Below are positions 1 to 11,209 of a stretch of 64,000 nucleotides of DNA, in pieces. A program made the position numbers and the translations under genes. Source of the stretch: Berghia stephanieae (lineage: Eukaryota > Mollusca > Gastropoda > Nudibranchia > Aeolidiidae); the NCBI GenBank assembly GCA_034508935.3, contig CM067455.1:25982774-26046773 (forward strand), given 5' to 3'. How positions within the stretch are numbered: the stretch's first letter is position 1; every line of letters begins with the position of its first letter. The notes under the pieces are model-generated. The model made no database searches. It worked only from the letters and a program-made list of their open reading frames with translations, and had not been told where the DNA came from.

Positions 1-784
1 GATAGTTTAGAACCAGTTACTAAGTTACTTTGCGTCATTGCGGGGGAAGTGACGTCATGACTGTTGAAGCGTATTGCGCTATAAGTTCAATTTTAAGGTT
101 AAAGACATCACCATTTCGAATGAATTTATCAAAGATAAAAAAAAAAAGAAGTCTATTTTCAAAACATCTAACATTGGTGTAGGCTGAAAACAGGTTCATT
201 CCTTTTTTGAGAAATTGTCTTTAGAGGCAGGAGGCCTATCTATCTACCTACATAAAATTATAATATACAATTCTTTCATCTCTTTGCATTGATTAAACGA
301 GTTATTTTTATCGTGCCCAATAACACAAGGAGCGTGCGAGAATGTATTACTACACAATAAAAATATAACGAGTTTAATAAATACAAATAAATGAAAGAAT
401 GCATTTATTCCACCCCTCCAAGTTAGATTATTAGATATTTTGTAACAAACGGTATGGTATTAGTACTTCTATTCACCATAATTTGTATCTTTCTCCTTCT
501 GCTTGAATGACAATTTGACCCAAAACTAAAAATGTTGGGATTTGTATTCATGCGCACCAAAAGACTATTTATAATTACCAATCAGTTGTCTTTTACACCT
601 AATTTCACACCGATAAAATGTGCGGAAATAATCTGCAATCGTTAAATAAATTTCTTATTCAACGTCTTCAAAGCATTCTTCAACGATAACGTATTTACTA
701 GAAATGATAGGTTTTCCAATGTCAGAGCTGGAATAATATATATTTTACAACTCAAAGCACAGAACCATTAATTTTTTAAAAAAT
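1..784. other. AT-rich sequence without recognised feature
   Basis: No coding segment was recognised on either strand. I looked on the minus strand for the missing PEX19 C-terminus (YPEWL and HPP type codon patterns) and found none. Confidence 0.5.
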
Positions 785-1090
785 TGAGCTTTTATATAGC
801 GCAATATCAATTAAATGTGCTCAAAGTGCTTTACAAGGGATCCCTAGCCAACAGCAACATTTAACATTAAGAACGGGACATGATGCCCGTTAGGCGATAT
901 TACACTTTTTTCCGGACAGAGACAACGCTTTTAACGGCCAGGTACTTATTTTACACCTGAGTACAGCAAGAGAATGTGAGTAAAGAGCCTTCTCCAAGGA
1001 CTCAACTATGCGCCGAGTGAGGCTCGAACTCAGGACCTTCTGATTCTGATCCGAAAACGAATGTCATACCACTAGATCACATAGCCGCAC
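785..1090 (-). repeat. SINE-A copy, near full length
   Basis: In sense orientation (minus) the copy begins with a tRNA-like head (GTGCGGCTATGTGATCTAGT). It has an A-box-like TGATCTAGTGG and, at the B-box position, a mutated GAGTTCGAGCCTC. A central unit follows, then a tail with AAAGCACTTTGAGCACATTT and GCGCTATATAAAAGCTC. The family recurs about 17 times in the window. This copy is opposed to the copy at 1275-1592. Confidence 0.9.
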
Positions 1091-1274
1091 TAACATTAGG
1101 TTAAACATAAAAACAAAAAACAAAACAAAAACAAACAAACAGGAAAGCAAATGGTGATGACTTGTCCACGTGGTGATCCACCGTGAAAAAACGGTAAAAT
1201 TAACCTCCAAACCCATACTGAATAACGACAATAATTTATGTCATTTGCAGGTCTACTGCAAACAGTAGACTATG

Positions 1275-1592
1275 TGCAGCTATGTGGTCTAGTGGTATGA
1301 CACTCGCTTTCGCATCGGAAGGTCCTGGGTTTGAGCCTCGCTCGGCGCATAGTTGAGTCCTTGGAAAAGGCTCTTTACTCACATTCTCTCACTGTACTCA
1401 GGTGCAAAATGAGTACCTGGACGTTAACATCGTTGTCTCTGTCGGAAAAAAAAAATGTAATATCGCCTAACAGGCATCATGTCTCGTCCTCATCATGTCT
1501 CGTCCTACATGTTAAGTGTTGCTGTTGGTCAGGGACCCCCTGTAAAGCGCTTTGAGCATGTTTAGTGGATATTGCGCTAAATAAAAGCTCAA
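1275..1592 (+). repeat. SINE-A copy, full length
   Basis: Head GCAGCTATGTGGTCTAGTGG, B box GGTTTGAGCCT, central TGCAAAATGAGTACCTGG, tail TAAAGCGCTTTGAGCATG. Paired head-to-head with 785-1090, about 185 bp apart. Confidence 0.92.
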
Positions 1593-1773
1593 CTCTCACT
1601 TTATGAAACGATGTATAATCCTACATCTTCTCCAATCCTCCTATCCCCAGCATAGACAACAAGCTATGAAATACAACTGAACGATTGTACATCTATCCAA
1701 TGAAATTGGACCGAACTGCAAATTCCCAAAGGTTTTTAAAGTAGCAACAAAGACACAGCAACAAGTTGTTACA

Positions 1774-4363
1774 ATGACAATGATAATGAAAACAACAACA
1801 AAGATAAAATTCAACAACTGTCGCAACAAAACCACGCACGCGCGAAAAATAACAGAAGCGCATCTCGGAAAACAGAGTAAGCTCCCTTTGTTTCTATATA
1901 TAGTAACAATCACTGTTGTCATCTGGCAAGTTCCAGCCACCATCGTTGATAAACTATGCAAGAATCATTGCGACACGGCCCCGCCCCCTCTGCATGACAA
2001 TGTTACTACCGATGAGAAATGTGCTTGCGACGTTGTGTGTACCAGGTATGAACAATGCTGCGATTGGTGCGGCAATTACAAAAGCTTTTTACCGCATTGG
2101 GTTTGGAACCAAAATGAGCGACTGAGAGATGCCACCATCGAATGCTTTGATTACAATAGCTATGTTGTAGCGGGCTGTCACGATAACAAAAATAATAATG
2201 ACGAAAAAGACCACATTACAAATGACACGAATGCAACTGGAAAACTGAATAAAAATAAAAGGAGTAATATTCTTCTTGAGAAACTTCCGCTTCCTGTTTT
2301 TGACAAATTGACCGGGGTGACATACAAAGACTACAAGTCATTCAAGTGTTACGGCAAGCCAGAGTCCATCCCAGTGTTTTGGAAAATGAATGTGTCTCTC
2401 TACTACCCTCTGGTCAAAACTGACAGCCTGCTATCCATACTGGACACCTACCCAATGATTATGACAAAATAACCTACAAAAGACCAAGAGAAAGCATTCG
2501 ATCTGATACGCTTTCATACAAGTGTTTCAGTTACTCCACCACCTCCGATACTCCATTCTCCATGTCCGTCAACATCAAGGACAGTCTGGAAATACAATTG
2601 CGTTTCTATGAAAACAGTGTTTACACCGATGTCGTGTGCGACTCCATGTACGAAAACTGCAGACCGGCACCCAACGTAAAATTTAAAATCTTGTTCCTCC
2701 ACACTCCGGATTTTTTCACCAACATTGGCAGTGGATTGCCTCTGAATGAACTGGCTCACTATGTCCAATGTTTATTAAACCAGCATCCCTTGATACGATC
2801 TGTTTATATCCTGGGACAAACTGCTGGCAAAAGCAGGACGTTGTCGTCACACTCAAACGCCAGAGAGTTTGGAATAGCCATGGACGCCATAGTCAATGAG
2901 CATTTGTTTCCTTCCGTAAGAAATTTTTTGGCTGAAGTCGTGGCTTTAGCCTTTCAGAATCTAGGCCTGGCCAGAGAGGATGCGGTCTCTGGATTACTGA
3001 TGCACGCTCACGACACACAGGAAAATGAAATCATGAACGACAACAACAACAGCAAGAAAAAGTGTTCCCACTCAGTGGTCAAGGACTCTGAGAGACCCGA
3101 TTCTCTTCCAGCACCGAGTAAGGCCAAATTAGTCAGTTCTTCAAAAACAGAAGAGAACAATAAGGCATCAGCTTCTCCTCTTTCTTCAGGAGATGCTGCT
3201 GCTCCAAAGGCACTGCAGCTCCAGGATGAAAACAACTCTCCTCCAGAACATGGCAAAATGCACCCGGACAACATCAACGTTCTGGGAAACTCAAAAATAT
3301 CCCTCCCTGCTCCTATTGCAAACATTCCAAAAATGAAAACTTCACTTTCTTCTGTAACGGACTCAAAAACAAACACCAATGAAAACATCATCAACAGACG
3401 TCAAACAAAGTCAACCAAACCATCAACAAATGCTATAGAAAGAACCAAGACCCCTCAAACCACTCCAAAACTTCTTGCTACTCTACCAAATACTGACAAC
3501 ACAAAAAGAGCCTTAAAGCTTATGACTCCAACCACCAGGTCTTCAAACTCACCCCAAAAATCACATGAAATAAATGGGCTCGAAGCTGTCAAACCATCGT
3601 CCACAGAAAAGCCTACGGTTCCAGACAACACTCCAGTTTCCAATTCTGATCACCAAATGCCAAAAGACTTTTTAATCTGGCTACATCCACATCAAAAAAT
3701 AAAAACACTTTCACTACTGTGCCTCCCAAAAATCATCGACAGGTCGTCCACGCGAGACATTCAAAATAAAACTAGGGCACCCAATTCGCATTACACCAAA
3801 AACAAAAACCGTTCAAGACGTCTCCAAAGGAGTAATATCAGACTTCGTTACTTCCCCTACATGTGAGAACAGAGAAGATGAAGAAAATGATGATGATGAT
3901 GATGAAGGTAAAGACTGGTCCAAGTCTGGGCCAAAGACAATCCCAGACAGATTTCCAAGGTTTTGTATCATTTTCAAGCCTGCCAATGACGACAATGACA
4001 ATAGGATAACCTGTGACAGGCCTGATCAGTTCTACCCATTGCCGGCAGTCACCAGGACTAAGCTGATGCCCTGTGACCATGACGAAAATACTAGCAGTGG
4101 GAATGGTGGAGATGAAAATGCTGATGAAGGCCGTGGGTGATGATGATGAAGGAGGAGGAGGAGGAGGAGGAGGAGGAAAAGGAGGAGTAGGAGGAGGAGG
4201 AGGAGGAGGAGGAAGACAAGGAGAACGAGAAGACGACGACGATAATATTGAAAAACCCAAGAACACTACTCAAATGCTGGACTCTGGTGCCAAATTAGGA
4301 AAAATCGGTCTTGCCCAAACCTGGTTATTGGCCCTAGTGCAGTTTGTCATCGTCAACAGCTAA
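1774..4363 (+). CDS. Somatomedin-B domain protein, frame-interrupted
   Basis: The first open frame (1774-2472, 232 aa) has a hydrophobic segment at about residues 38-58 (signal anchor or late signal peptide). A cysteine-rich module follows at about residues 62-99, with the pattern CKNHC...CACDVVC..Y..CCDWC. That is the somatomedin-B signature, a small disulfide-knotted extracellular interaction domain. A motif like DKLTGVTYKDYKSFKC follows, similar to ectodomains of uncharacterised molluscan SMB proteins. A second frame is open from about 2424 to 3866 (434 aa from its ATG at 2562): structured to about residue 150, then Ser/Thr/Lys/Pro-rich. From about 3750 a third frame stays open to 4141 (…SDFVTSPTCENREDEEND, then an acidic part with further cysteines). 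The last frame holds a Gly-rich GGA microsatellite and a hydrophobic tail ending at 4363. Frames change near 2440-2470, 3690-3750 and 4130-4150. I see no convincing introns, so this is either a decaying gene or one affected by assembly indels. No 7TM region is visible. Function unknown. Confidence 0.5.
4141..4214 (+). repeat. GGA/GAT trinucleotide microsatellite
   Basis: A run of about 18 GGA units interrupted by AAA and GTA, at the 3' end of the SMB locus. It reads as poly-Gly, poly-Glu-like or poly-Arg depending on frame, so the end of that protein is uncertain. Confidence 0.9.
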
Positions 4364-4967
4364 AAGCATCCCCCATAAAAAAAAAAAAACCCAAAGAAAA
4401 TAACTCTTGACTGCCTCTCTCCCCTACAGGACTCGCAAGTTGAACGTTTCCTTTTCCTTTTTCAACCGCAACTACAAATAAAATAAAAGTGAACATTTCC
4501 ATTCAACATCTTCATTACGCTCAATGCCCTTCACAATCTTCACATGTCCACCTTTTGCACTACATCATACGGAACCAGTTAAGATAATTTTACAACACAT
4601 TGCCCACAAGAACTGTATCGAATTTTGTTTACTTCGGCTAGATGTTCTAACTTATATGTCAACGCACACGACCGAAGGGTTACAGCTCAGCTGGTTGCTG
4701 GTTCGGATAAGTAAGTAAATAAATTTACTTCAACTAAATGTGAGGCAAAGAAGATAGAGAAAATAGTGATGACGATGATGTTGGTAAGAGCAGATCACTT
4801 CAATGACAACTCGTTAAAAAAATCTTCCTTTCCTTTTTTTATCCCTTGCCTTCTTTATTCTTATAGCACCGATGGACTGGTATTCACCATAATTAATAAA
4901 CATACGTGACATATTATATCATGTTGGAGTGACACTGACATTGACAATTGAATTTAATATCCTAATT
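4364..4967. other. Unassigned AT-rich spacer
   Basis: A poly-A run (4378-4390), then no recognisable gene or repeat family. The PEX19 C-terminal exons were not found here. Confidence 0.4.
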
Positions 4968-5260
4968 GTGGATATCTGGTCCAGTGGTATGATACACGCT
5001 TTCAGATCGGAAGGTCCAGGGTTCAAGCCTCACTCAGCGCATAGTTGAGTCCTTGAAAAAGGCTCTTTACTCACATTCTCTCACCATACTCGGGTGTAAA
5101 ACGAGTACCTGTCCGTTAACAGCGTTGTCTCTGTCGGAAAAAAATTGTAATATCGCCTAACAGGCATCATGTCTTGTTCTAAATGTTGCTGTTGGTCAGG
5201 GATCCTTTGTAAAGCGCTTTGAGCATGTTTAGTGGATATTACGCTGTATAAAAGCTCAAG
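4968..5260 (+). repeat. SINE-A copy, full length
   Basis: Head diverged (GGATATCTGGTCCAGTGG), B box GGTTCAAGCCT kept, tail AAGCGCTTTGAGCATGTTTA. Followed by unrelated sequence with no gene signal up to the MITE at 5532. Confidence 0.9.
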
Positions 5261-5531
5261 TTTTTTTTGGCTTTTTAAAATTATAGAATTGGTGTAAAAT
5301 AAAATTCCTTCAACCAGGAGAGACAGTGTTGTGTGTTTTATTTCCACACCCAGAGTTTGGCCCAAGGAAACTTGGAACAGTTGCTTCCTTCCAGCCTTAA
5401 AAAAAATAAATAATACCGGCTTCTTGCAGAATCTTTCAACAAAACCGGCCATTTGGCACGGACTCAAATTCGTCTTTTGATTCGTACTCTGGAGATTGGG
5501 GTCATATACTATATCCTATCATTCCCATAAT

Positions 5532-6038
5532 CAGTGCTGACAGTGACAAAAATGTTAAAAAGGAGGAACTTTTTGAACAGTTGCCTGTAAGCTCCCATTT
5601 TTACCGTATAAACCTGCACCTTGAGAGCAATTGAGATAATAGAATATCAGTGATAATCTAGTAAGTTCCACCCCATAAATCAACTCTCTCACTGCCAATA
5701 CATCGCAGAGCCATTCGGCCAATGGAGCCGGAGTTTATTCCGGTTTCTATAGCGTGAAATGGACAATAGCAATTGTTTACTGTCCTTTGAATAGGACGCT
5801 AGTCTATCGCAAAGTACTTTCCACCAAATCTAACAGACTCAGCTACCCATTCACTGCTGGGTGGACAGGGGAGGTCAGAAATAAAATCTCGACTGCACCC
5901 AAGATCGATCTTGATCCCTTTGCGTGTGAAGCGAGTGCTCTACCAATGTGGGGTTTAATTTTTTTAAAAGGGAAGAAATTCCTCCTTTGACTCGAAAATC
6001 ACAAATTTCTGCAGATCCGATGAAAACCATCAGCACTG
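5532..6038 (-). mobile_element. MITE-I copy interrupted by SINE-B
   Basis: Ends CAGTGCTGA…TCAGCACTG form terminal inverted repeats. Flanks CATAAT and GATAAT are a near-matching 6-bp target duplication. SINE-B (5686-5955) lies inside. The inner end of the MITE is only about 22 bp inside the intron that follows PEX19 exon 5. Further copies at 36515-36852 and 37125-37409 define the family. Confidence 0.7.
5686..5955 (-). repeat. SINE-B copy
   Basis: Sense strand is minus. The tRNA-like head (TTGGTAGAGCACTCGCTTCA, then a GATCGATCTTG B-box region) leads into CAGTCGAGATTTTATTTCTG, then CTGTCCACCCAGCAGTGAAT, and a tail with CCGGAATAAACTCCGGCTCC. The family occurs about ten times. Confidence 0.88.
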
Positions 6039-6060
6039 GATAATCTAGAATGCCACTGAC

Positions 6061-7081
6061 CTTCGCTGCGACTTCCTTCAGGGGTTGGTAAAGTAGCTCC
6101 TTGGACAGCAGCTGTTGCACCATGCTCTGGAACATCCCGCCCATGGCCCCTAGGCCACCCAGGCCGTCCATGGAGGGGAGACCACCCATTATGTCTGGGC
6201 CTGGACCACCACCACCGCTGCCAGCCATCCCACCTGGCCCACCACCGGCTAAAGACTGGGCCAGCTCCTCCCACATGTCTTGCTGACTGTTGGCTTCATT
6301 CTGAAACATTATTTACAGGGTGTGAATTGGTGCCAGGTGTCACAAAGATGACGTAAATGAAAATGGCCTACCCCTTACTTTGAAAGAGAAAAAAAATAGA
6401 AATATACAAATAATTTTTAGAAAAACAAACCAAAAAATTAAAAGAAAATAAAAAAAGAAAAAGGAAAAGAATGAAAAAAAAAAGGAAAGAGAGACAGGAA
6501 AATAATAAATAATTTTTTTAAACGTAGGGTAATAGCCACAAAACGTGTGTAAAGCACATTACAAGGAGACCTCACCCAAAAGCACCACACACTAACACCT
6601 GGGACGAACCATGCACATGCAAGTAGGTAGTCTTCTGAACCATTAGACCCAAGGAGCTGGAGTTTATCCCGGTTTCTATAGCGTGAAACTGACAATAGCA
6701 ATCATCGGAGGTTAAAAATCTTGCCCAAGAAAAAAAAATTGAAAGTGCTTGAAGCGGTGCTCGAACCCGGGATACACAAAGCCGCCCTTAAATGACATTA
6801 TGATTTTACCTGTAGATTTTCAGCATTGAGCGACATCCCACTCAAAGCCTTCTCCACTGTCTCAGCAAACGCTGTCGGGTTGTTGGTGGTAGCTGGTTGA
6901 AAGAAAGGAAATTCAAAGGGAAAAACTTAAAATTCAAATCCTGTTATATAAGCTAGCAAAATGATGACAAAAAATTTTTTAAAACGGATTTTAAAAATGA
7001 TAATAAAAAAAATATAATAAAGTTAGAAAGAAAAATTAAAAAAAATAATTCTGGTATGTAAAATTGAAAAAGTTTCCATTC

Positions 7082-7130
<49 letters not shown>

Positions 7131-9521
7131 TTATGGTCCAAGAGAGATCATTGAAATATTATCTCCTACTCCAAAATTGCTAACGGAGTAGAGTTGTCCT
7201 CGACCTTAGGCTATGTGCTAAACTCAAGGATTTGGTTGAGTAGAGTTTCAGTTCAGTCCCAGTTTAGTCGAGAGGATCATGTGTGTATGGAAACGGAGAT
7301 GACAGGTCATCTGATGTAATATTGAAATGTTATCTTGATGAGTTTTAAGTGTTTGTAAGTATGTCGTATGGTAGTGTAAGCATCATTCGTAATAAATGTT
7401 TTAATTGTGTTGGATGTAAAAATATAAACAATAAGAAAGTATAAGTAAAAATGGCTGTAAAAAATAAAGTGTAAAAACCAAAATGGCTGTAAAATAAAAA
7501 CAATAGTATATAAATGGAAATTAAAAAAAAAAAAATGATTAAATTTTTTTTAAAGGCTATGAAAATGAAAATGGTTTCATTAAAAACAAATGCCTCATAT
7601 AAACAAACAAAAAAAAAGGTTGCAGAAACAAAAGTTAGCAGACCTGATTCTTCAGCTGATTTGGACAGTTCTTCAAACTGTTTTTTGACCTCGGGGTCTT
7701 TAATGAGGGAACTGAAACATTCCTCAAACTGTTTGGTCATGGCATCGGCTAAGAAATCGTAATTGAGTTCATCAGCTGTGCCACTGTTGTCCTAGGTAGA
7801 GAAGAAAAAAAAAAGAAAAAAAGATAATATAATCTGTACCTTACAAATTTTTTTTTTTTTTAAGATGATGAAAAAAAAAGAAATATAAATTTGTACCCCA
7901 TTGGTCGTGGATAGCTCATACAGTAGAGTCACGATCTCCCCGGCCAGGCGGAGTTGTCGTACCAATAAGGTCATGGGTTCGAGCCCCCATCGCCGCCGTG
8001 AAGTTTTTATTCTCTGTTGTCTTCTGACACTTTCCCACTCACTTCATCTCTTGTTGTTAACAACGTGCCTGCTCAACTCACTTTTCTTGTTATTGACGAC
8101 CTGTCCAGGATGCATACTAATCACTGCAATATTGCACAATCGTGAACCCACCTGGAAGCTTTGTCACAATGCACCGTTCAACTAGATGCTCTGCAGTTTC
8201 GGGCTCTTGACCACAAGGGCTATGTTGGAATGGTGGCAAGCCCCCACTGTTGAAGTGAGTGTGCTGTTAAGAAGGTTTTCAAATGAAGCCGATTGGCTGC
8301 CACCCAATGTCTCCTCTTGCGAGCTCTTATATAGCGCAATATCCACTAAACGTGCTCAAAGGACTTTACAAAAGGGTCCCAAACAAACAGCAACACATAA
8401 CATAGAGAACCATACATGACGCCTGTCAGGCAATATTACAATTTTTTTTCTGACAAAGACAATCCTGTAAATGGCCAGTTACTCATTTACACCTGATTAT
8501 GGTGAGAAAATGTGAGTAAAGACCCTTTTCTGGGGACTAAATTAGGCGGCATGCGAGATTTGAACCCAGGACCTTCCGATCCGAAAGCAAGTGATATACC
8601 ACAAATATAGGCTTAAATAATTCTCTGTAATTATTTTCTTTTCATCAAGATCTTTTTAAAAAACAAAACAAAAACAAACCCCTTCAGCTGCATCCCCTCC
8701 CATCTTCCCAGAAGCTTCGTTAGCACAAGATGCACTGGACACTGGATTAGGCTCATCCGCTTTGTCAAAATCTGCCAGAGCACCTGTAGACAAGGAAAAT
8801 GGAAATGAAACAAATAATGGAAACCATTTTAATTTTATTTCATTAAACAAAAATATCAAAAGTCCTTCAGAGCCATTGGGCCCATGGAGCCAGAGTTTAT
8901 CTTTGTTTATATATAAGGAAAATAGCAAATGCTGGCTAACCTCTGGATAGGACGCTAGCCTATCACAAAGTACTTTCTGCCAGATCTATCAAAACCACTG
9001 CTGGGTTGACAGAGGGTGGGGGTGGGGGTGAGGGCGAGGGGGGGGGGGGCGGGGTGCAGAAAAAAAAAATCTCGACTGCACTGTTTGTGGCCACTCTGGC
9101 TCTGGCTGGGAGACATTCCATAATTATTATGCTGGCGCACTTCTCAATGATTATCGACAATTGACAACTTTATTTTCATAAGCAAACCGCTTAAAATTGA
9201 AGAAAAATTTCAATTTATCTGGTTGGCCTGACTCGAATCTGTCATCAGTTCAATAAGGTGAGGCGGCTGATGAGTGGGGCCAATGAGTGATTGTGACTGT
9301 GACTGTACTGTATTAATTATAATTGTAATTGTTTCCCTGAGACTACTGAGATCACAGACATACTCACTGTCAAGAATAGCATCAAGCTCTGAATCCTCCG
9401 CCCCTATTGTTGCTTTCTTATCATTTGTTTGTTTTTCATCTTGAGTTGCTTTCTTTTCAACCGTTGGTTGACTCTGGTTGGTGGATGTTTTCTCATCACT
9501 GGCTGTTGAGGAGGTCGACAT
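6061..9521 (-). CDS. PEX19: Peroxisomal biogenesis factor 19 (PEX19), N-terminal and middle exons
   Basis: PEX19 is the cytosolic chaperone and import receptor for peroxisomal membrane proteins, docking on PEX3. Five exons join in phase: 9368-9521, 8680-8783, 7644-7791, 6810-6892 and 6061-6300 (243 codons). Exon 1 starts MSTSSTASDEK. The exon 1/2 junction gives LDAILDSALADFDKA, matching the LLESALDDFDKA type N-terminal PEX3-binding region. Exon 3 holds FEECFSSLIKDPEVKKQFEE; exon 4 holds VEKALSGMSLNAENLQ; exon 5 has a Gly-rich stretch, then MVQQLLSKELLYQPLKEV, the start of the C-terminal core (SKDVLYPSLKE in human). Donors include GTGAGT (exon 1) and GTCAGT (exon 5); the exon 2 donor GTTTGT is weak. 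The expected continuation (YPEWL.., the PMP-binding helices and the CaaX farnesylation box) was not found on the minus strand down to position 1. The gene therefore continues outside the window or is truncated here. Confidence 0.92.
6637..6777 (-). repeat. SINE-B related 3' fragment
   Basis: Keeps the tail (GGTTTCTATAGCGTGAAACT and the GGAGTTTATCCCGG stretch) joined to a different tRNA-like head with a GTTCGAGC B-box-like motif. Located in a PEX19 intron. Confidence 0.65.
7086..7129. repeat. (CA)n microsatellite
   Basis: About 22 CA dinucleotides in a PEX19 intron. Confidence 0.95.
7901..8170 (+). repeat. SINE-K copy
   Basis: tRNA-like head: A-box region TAGCTCATACAGTAGAG and B box GGTTCGAGCCC. 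A body containing CTGACACTTTCCCACTCACT then TTCATCTCTTGTTGTTAACA follows. Other copies are at 24640-24840 and 50548-50690. In a PEX19 intron. Confidence 0.8.
8321..8605 (-). repeat. SINE-A copy, diverged
   Basis: Tail TTATATAGCGCAATATCCAC at the left edge (plus-strand reading) and a decayed tRNA head at the right. In a PEX19 intron. Confidence 0.85.
8862..9100 (-). repeat. SINE-B copy with G-rich insertion
   Basis: Tail (GGAGCCAGAGTTTATC) at the left edge, then GATAGGACGCTAGCCTATCA, and a pure G-rich expansion at 9016-9051 (plus strand) where other copies have a short C run. In a PEX19 intron. Confidence 0.8.
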
Positions 9522-10230
9522 CTTGCTTGTTTATTGTTGAACGTGAATGCAAATTCGTCGTTCGTTTTTTACTTTTCATCCATTGATCCTATTTTTTACA
9601 AAGCGGGTACAAAGGTCGTAGCAACAGGGTCAACCCGTGGCCTTCGTGACTATCGAATTGAATAACGAAGGTCACGGTCAACCTCGGCGGCTTGGGTCAA
9701 CCAGAGGGGTCAAACAATGGCTACTGTGTTAGATCAATGGCCACGGTCAGATAGACCCCCCCCCCCCCCACCCCCCTCCACGCCCCGCGCTCCCATCCTA
9801 TCTATTTTTTTTTTCAGAATTTTTACGCAAACTCCCTCCCTCCCGAAGCTTATTCACAACATCCCCCCTCCCCTTTTTCTATCGATTTTCACGATATCAT
9901 CAAGTTGTTCATTCAACTCTTATAGGTAAATAATTTTGAAGAAGATACCCTCTATGCTGTCGCTGTTATTTTACTAGTCGTATAATTTGATTGAAAGAAA
10001 ATAATTTTATACATATGTTCTCGCCTCGCCTAAATTAGAAAATGCTCATATTGCACCCCCCCCCCCCCCCCCCCCTTCTATGAATTGGTTAAATTGCCGT
10101 CACCAACCCAACTTCCTTGGTCAAATTGCAACCCCCCCCCCCCCCCTTTTTTTTTTTTCTTCTATTCCGAAGCCCATCCCCTTTCTATTAAAGTTTGGCC
10201 AAAGTGCGCCCTCCCCTCCTTTTATTTATA
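9522..10230. other. PEX19 5' flank with poly-C tracts
   Basis: Non-coding. Contains C-runs at about 9757-9770, 10057-10075 and 10133-10146. The PEX19 promoter probably lies just above 9521, but I see no unambiguous core element. Confidence 0.5.
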
Positions 10231-10234
10231 TACC

Positions 10235-11208
10235 AAAGTTCTTCTTCTTCTTCTAGGTTCCATGCCTGGTCCAGGCTTCGGATACTGCATGAATTATCTC
10301 TCTCCATTCCTCCCTGCCTCTTGCTTTTTCAAACAGCTCTTGGATTGTTAGGTTGGTGAAGCCCTTCAGTTGGTCTATGAGTGTTTTTCTTTGTCTCCCC
10401 CGGGCGCGTTTACCAGGTATTTTTCCACAACTTGCCAGGTATTCATTCTTATCTTTCCTTACTATGTGTCCGAAAAAGGATAGTTGTCGTTCCGCTATTA
10501 AGGCATTAGTTTCCTTTGTTGGTATGTTTGTTTTAATTCAGAAAAGTGAGTGGAGCAGGCACTTATGTTGGTAACAACAAGATATATGTATCTTGTATGT
10601 TTGTTTTAGCACTTCTTCGTTCGTTTTGTGTGCAGTATACGATATTCTCTGCATCCTTCTCAAGCACCACATTTCAAAAGCTTCAATGTTCTTTTGTGTT
10701 TCTGCATTTGTAGTCCAGCTCTCGCATCCGTATAGCAAGATTGGCCACACGTAGCACTTCAAGACTCGGAATCTAATCCTGAACGACATCTGTTTGTTTT
10801 TCAAAATGTTTCCCAGGTCCATGAAGGCATGTTTGGCTTGAGTTATTCTTGCTCGTATGTCTCGGTTACATCTTCCATCTGTTGTCACTATTGAACCTAG
10901 GTATTTAAAACTTTCTACGTTGGTAAGTTGCTCGCCGTGAATCGTTATATTGCAGGTGTTGTTGTTTTCGGGGTTTTTCTGTATTACCATGCATTCCGTT
11001 TTGGTGATATTCACTTCCATTCCCTTGGCTTCACTATCTACCACCACTTTGTCAACAATCTTTTGAAGTTGGATTTCTGATGTTGCAATGAGTACCGTAT
11101 CGTCTGCGTATCTTATATTATTTATGTTGTGACCTCCTACTTTTATTCCCTCCATATTAGTTATGCCCCTCATGATTGTTTCTTGGTAGAGATTAAACAG
11201 ATCTGGTG
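10235..11208 (-). mobile_element. LINE 3' part: reverse-transcriptase C-half
   Basis: The minus strand encodes SPDLFNLYQETIMRGI, the catalytic NINNIRYADDTVLIATSE, FKYLGSIVTTDGRCNRDIRA, and CYVWPILLYGCESWTT with CLRRMQRISYTAHKTNEEVL. These motifs belong to animal non-LTR reverse transcriptases. After a short insertion near 10550 the frame resumes with LIAERQLSFFGHIVRKDKNE and ends near WREIIHAVSEAWTRHGT. The 3' tail is a short GAA/AAG run. It abuts an oppositely oriented 5' part at 11210. Confidence 0.9.
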
Positions 11209-11209
11209 A

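Noticed and set aside
1774-2472. Short complete SMB protein ending at 2472
   Set aside because: The neighbouring frame is open through the same point and continues with protein-like sequence (YKCFSY, then a long structured part), so the stop more likely reflects a frame change.
5081-5467. 128-aa minus-strand frame as the missing PEX19 C-terminus
   Set aside because: Half of it is antisense SINE-A, and none of the expected PEX19 motifs is present.
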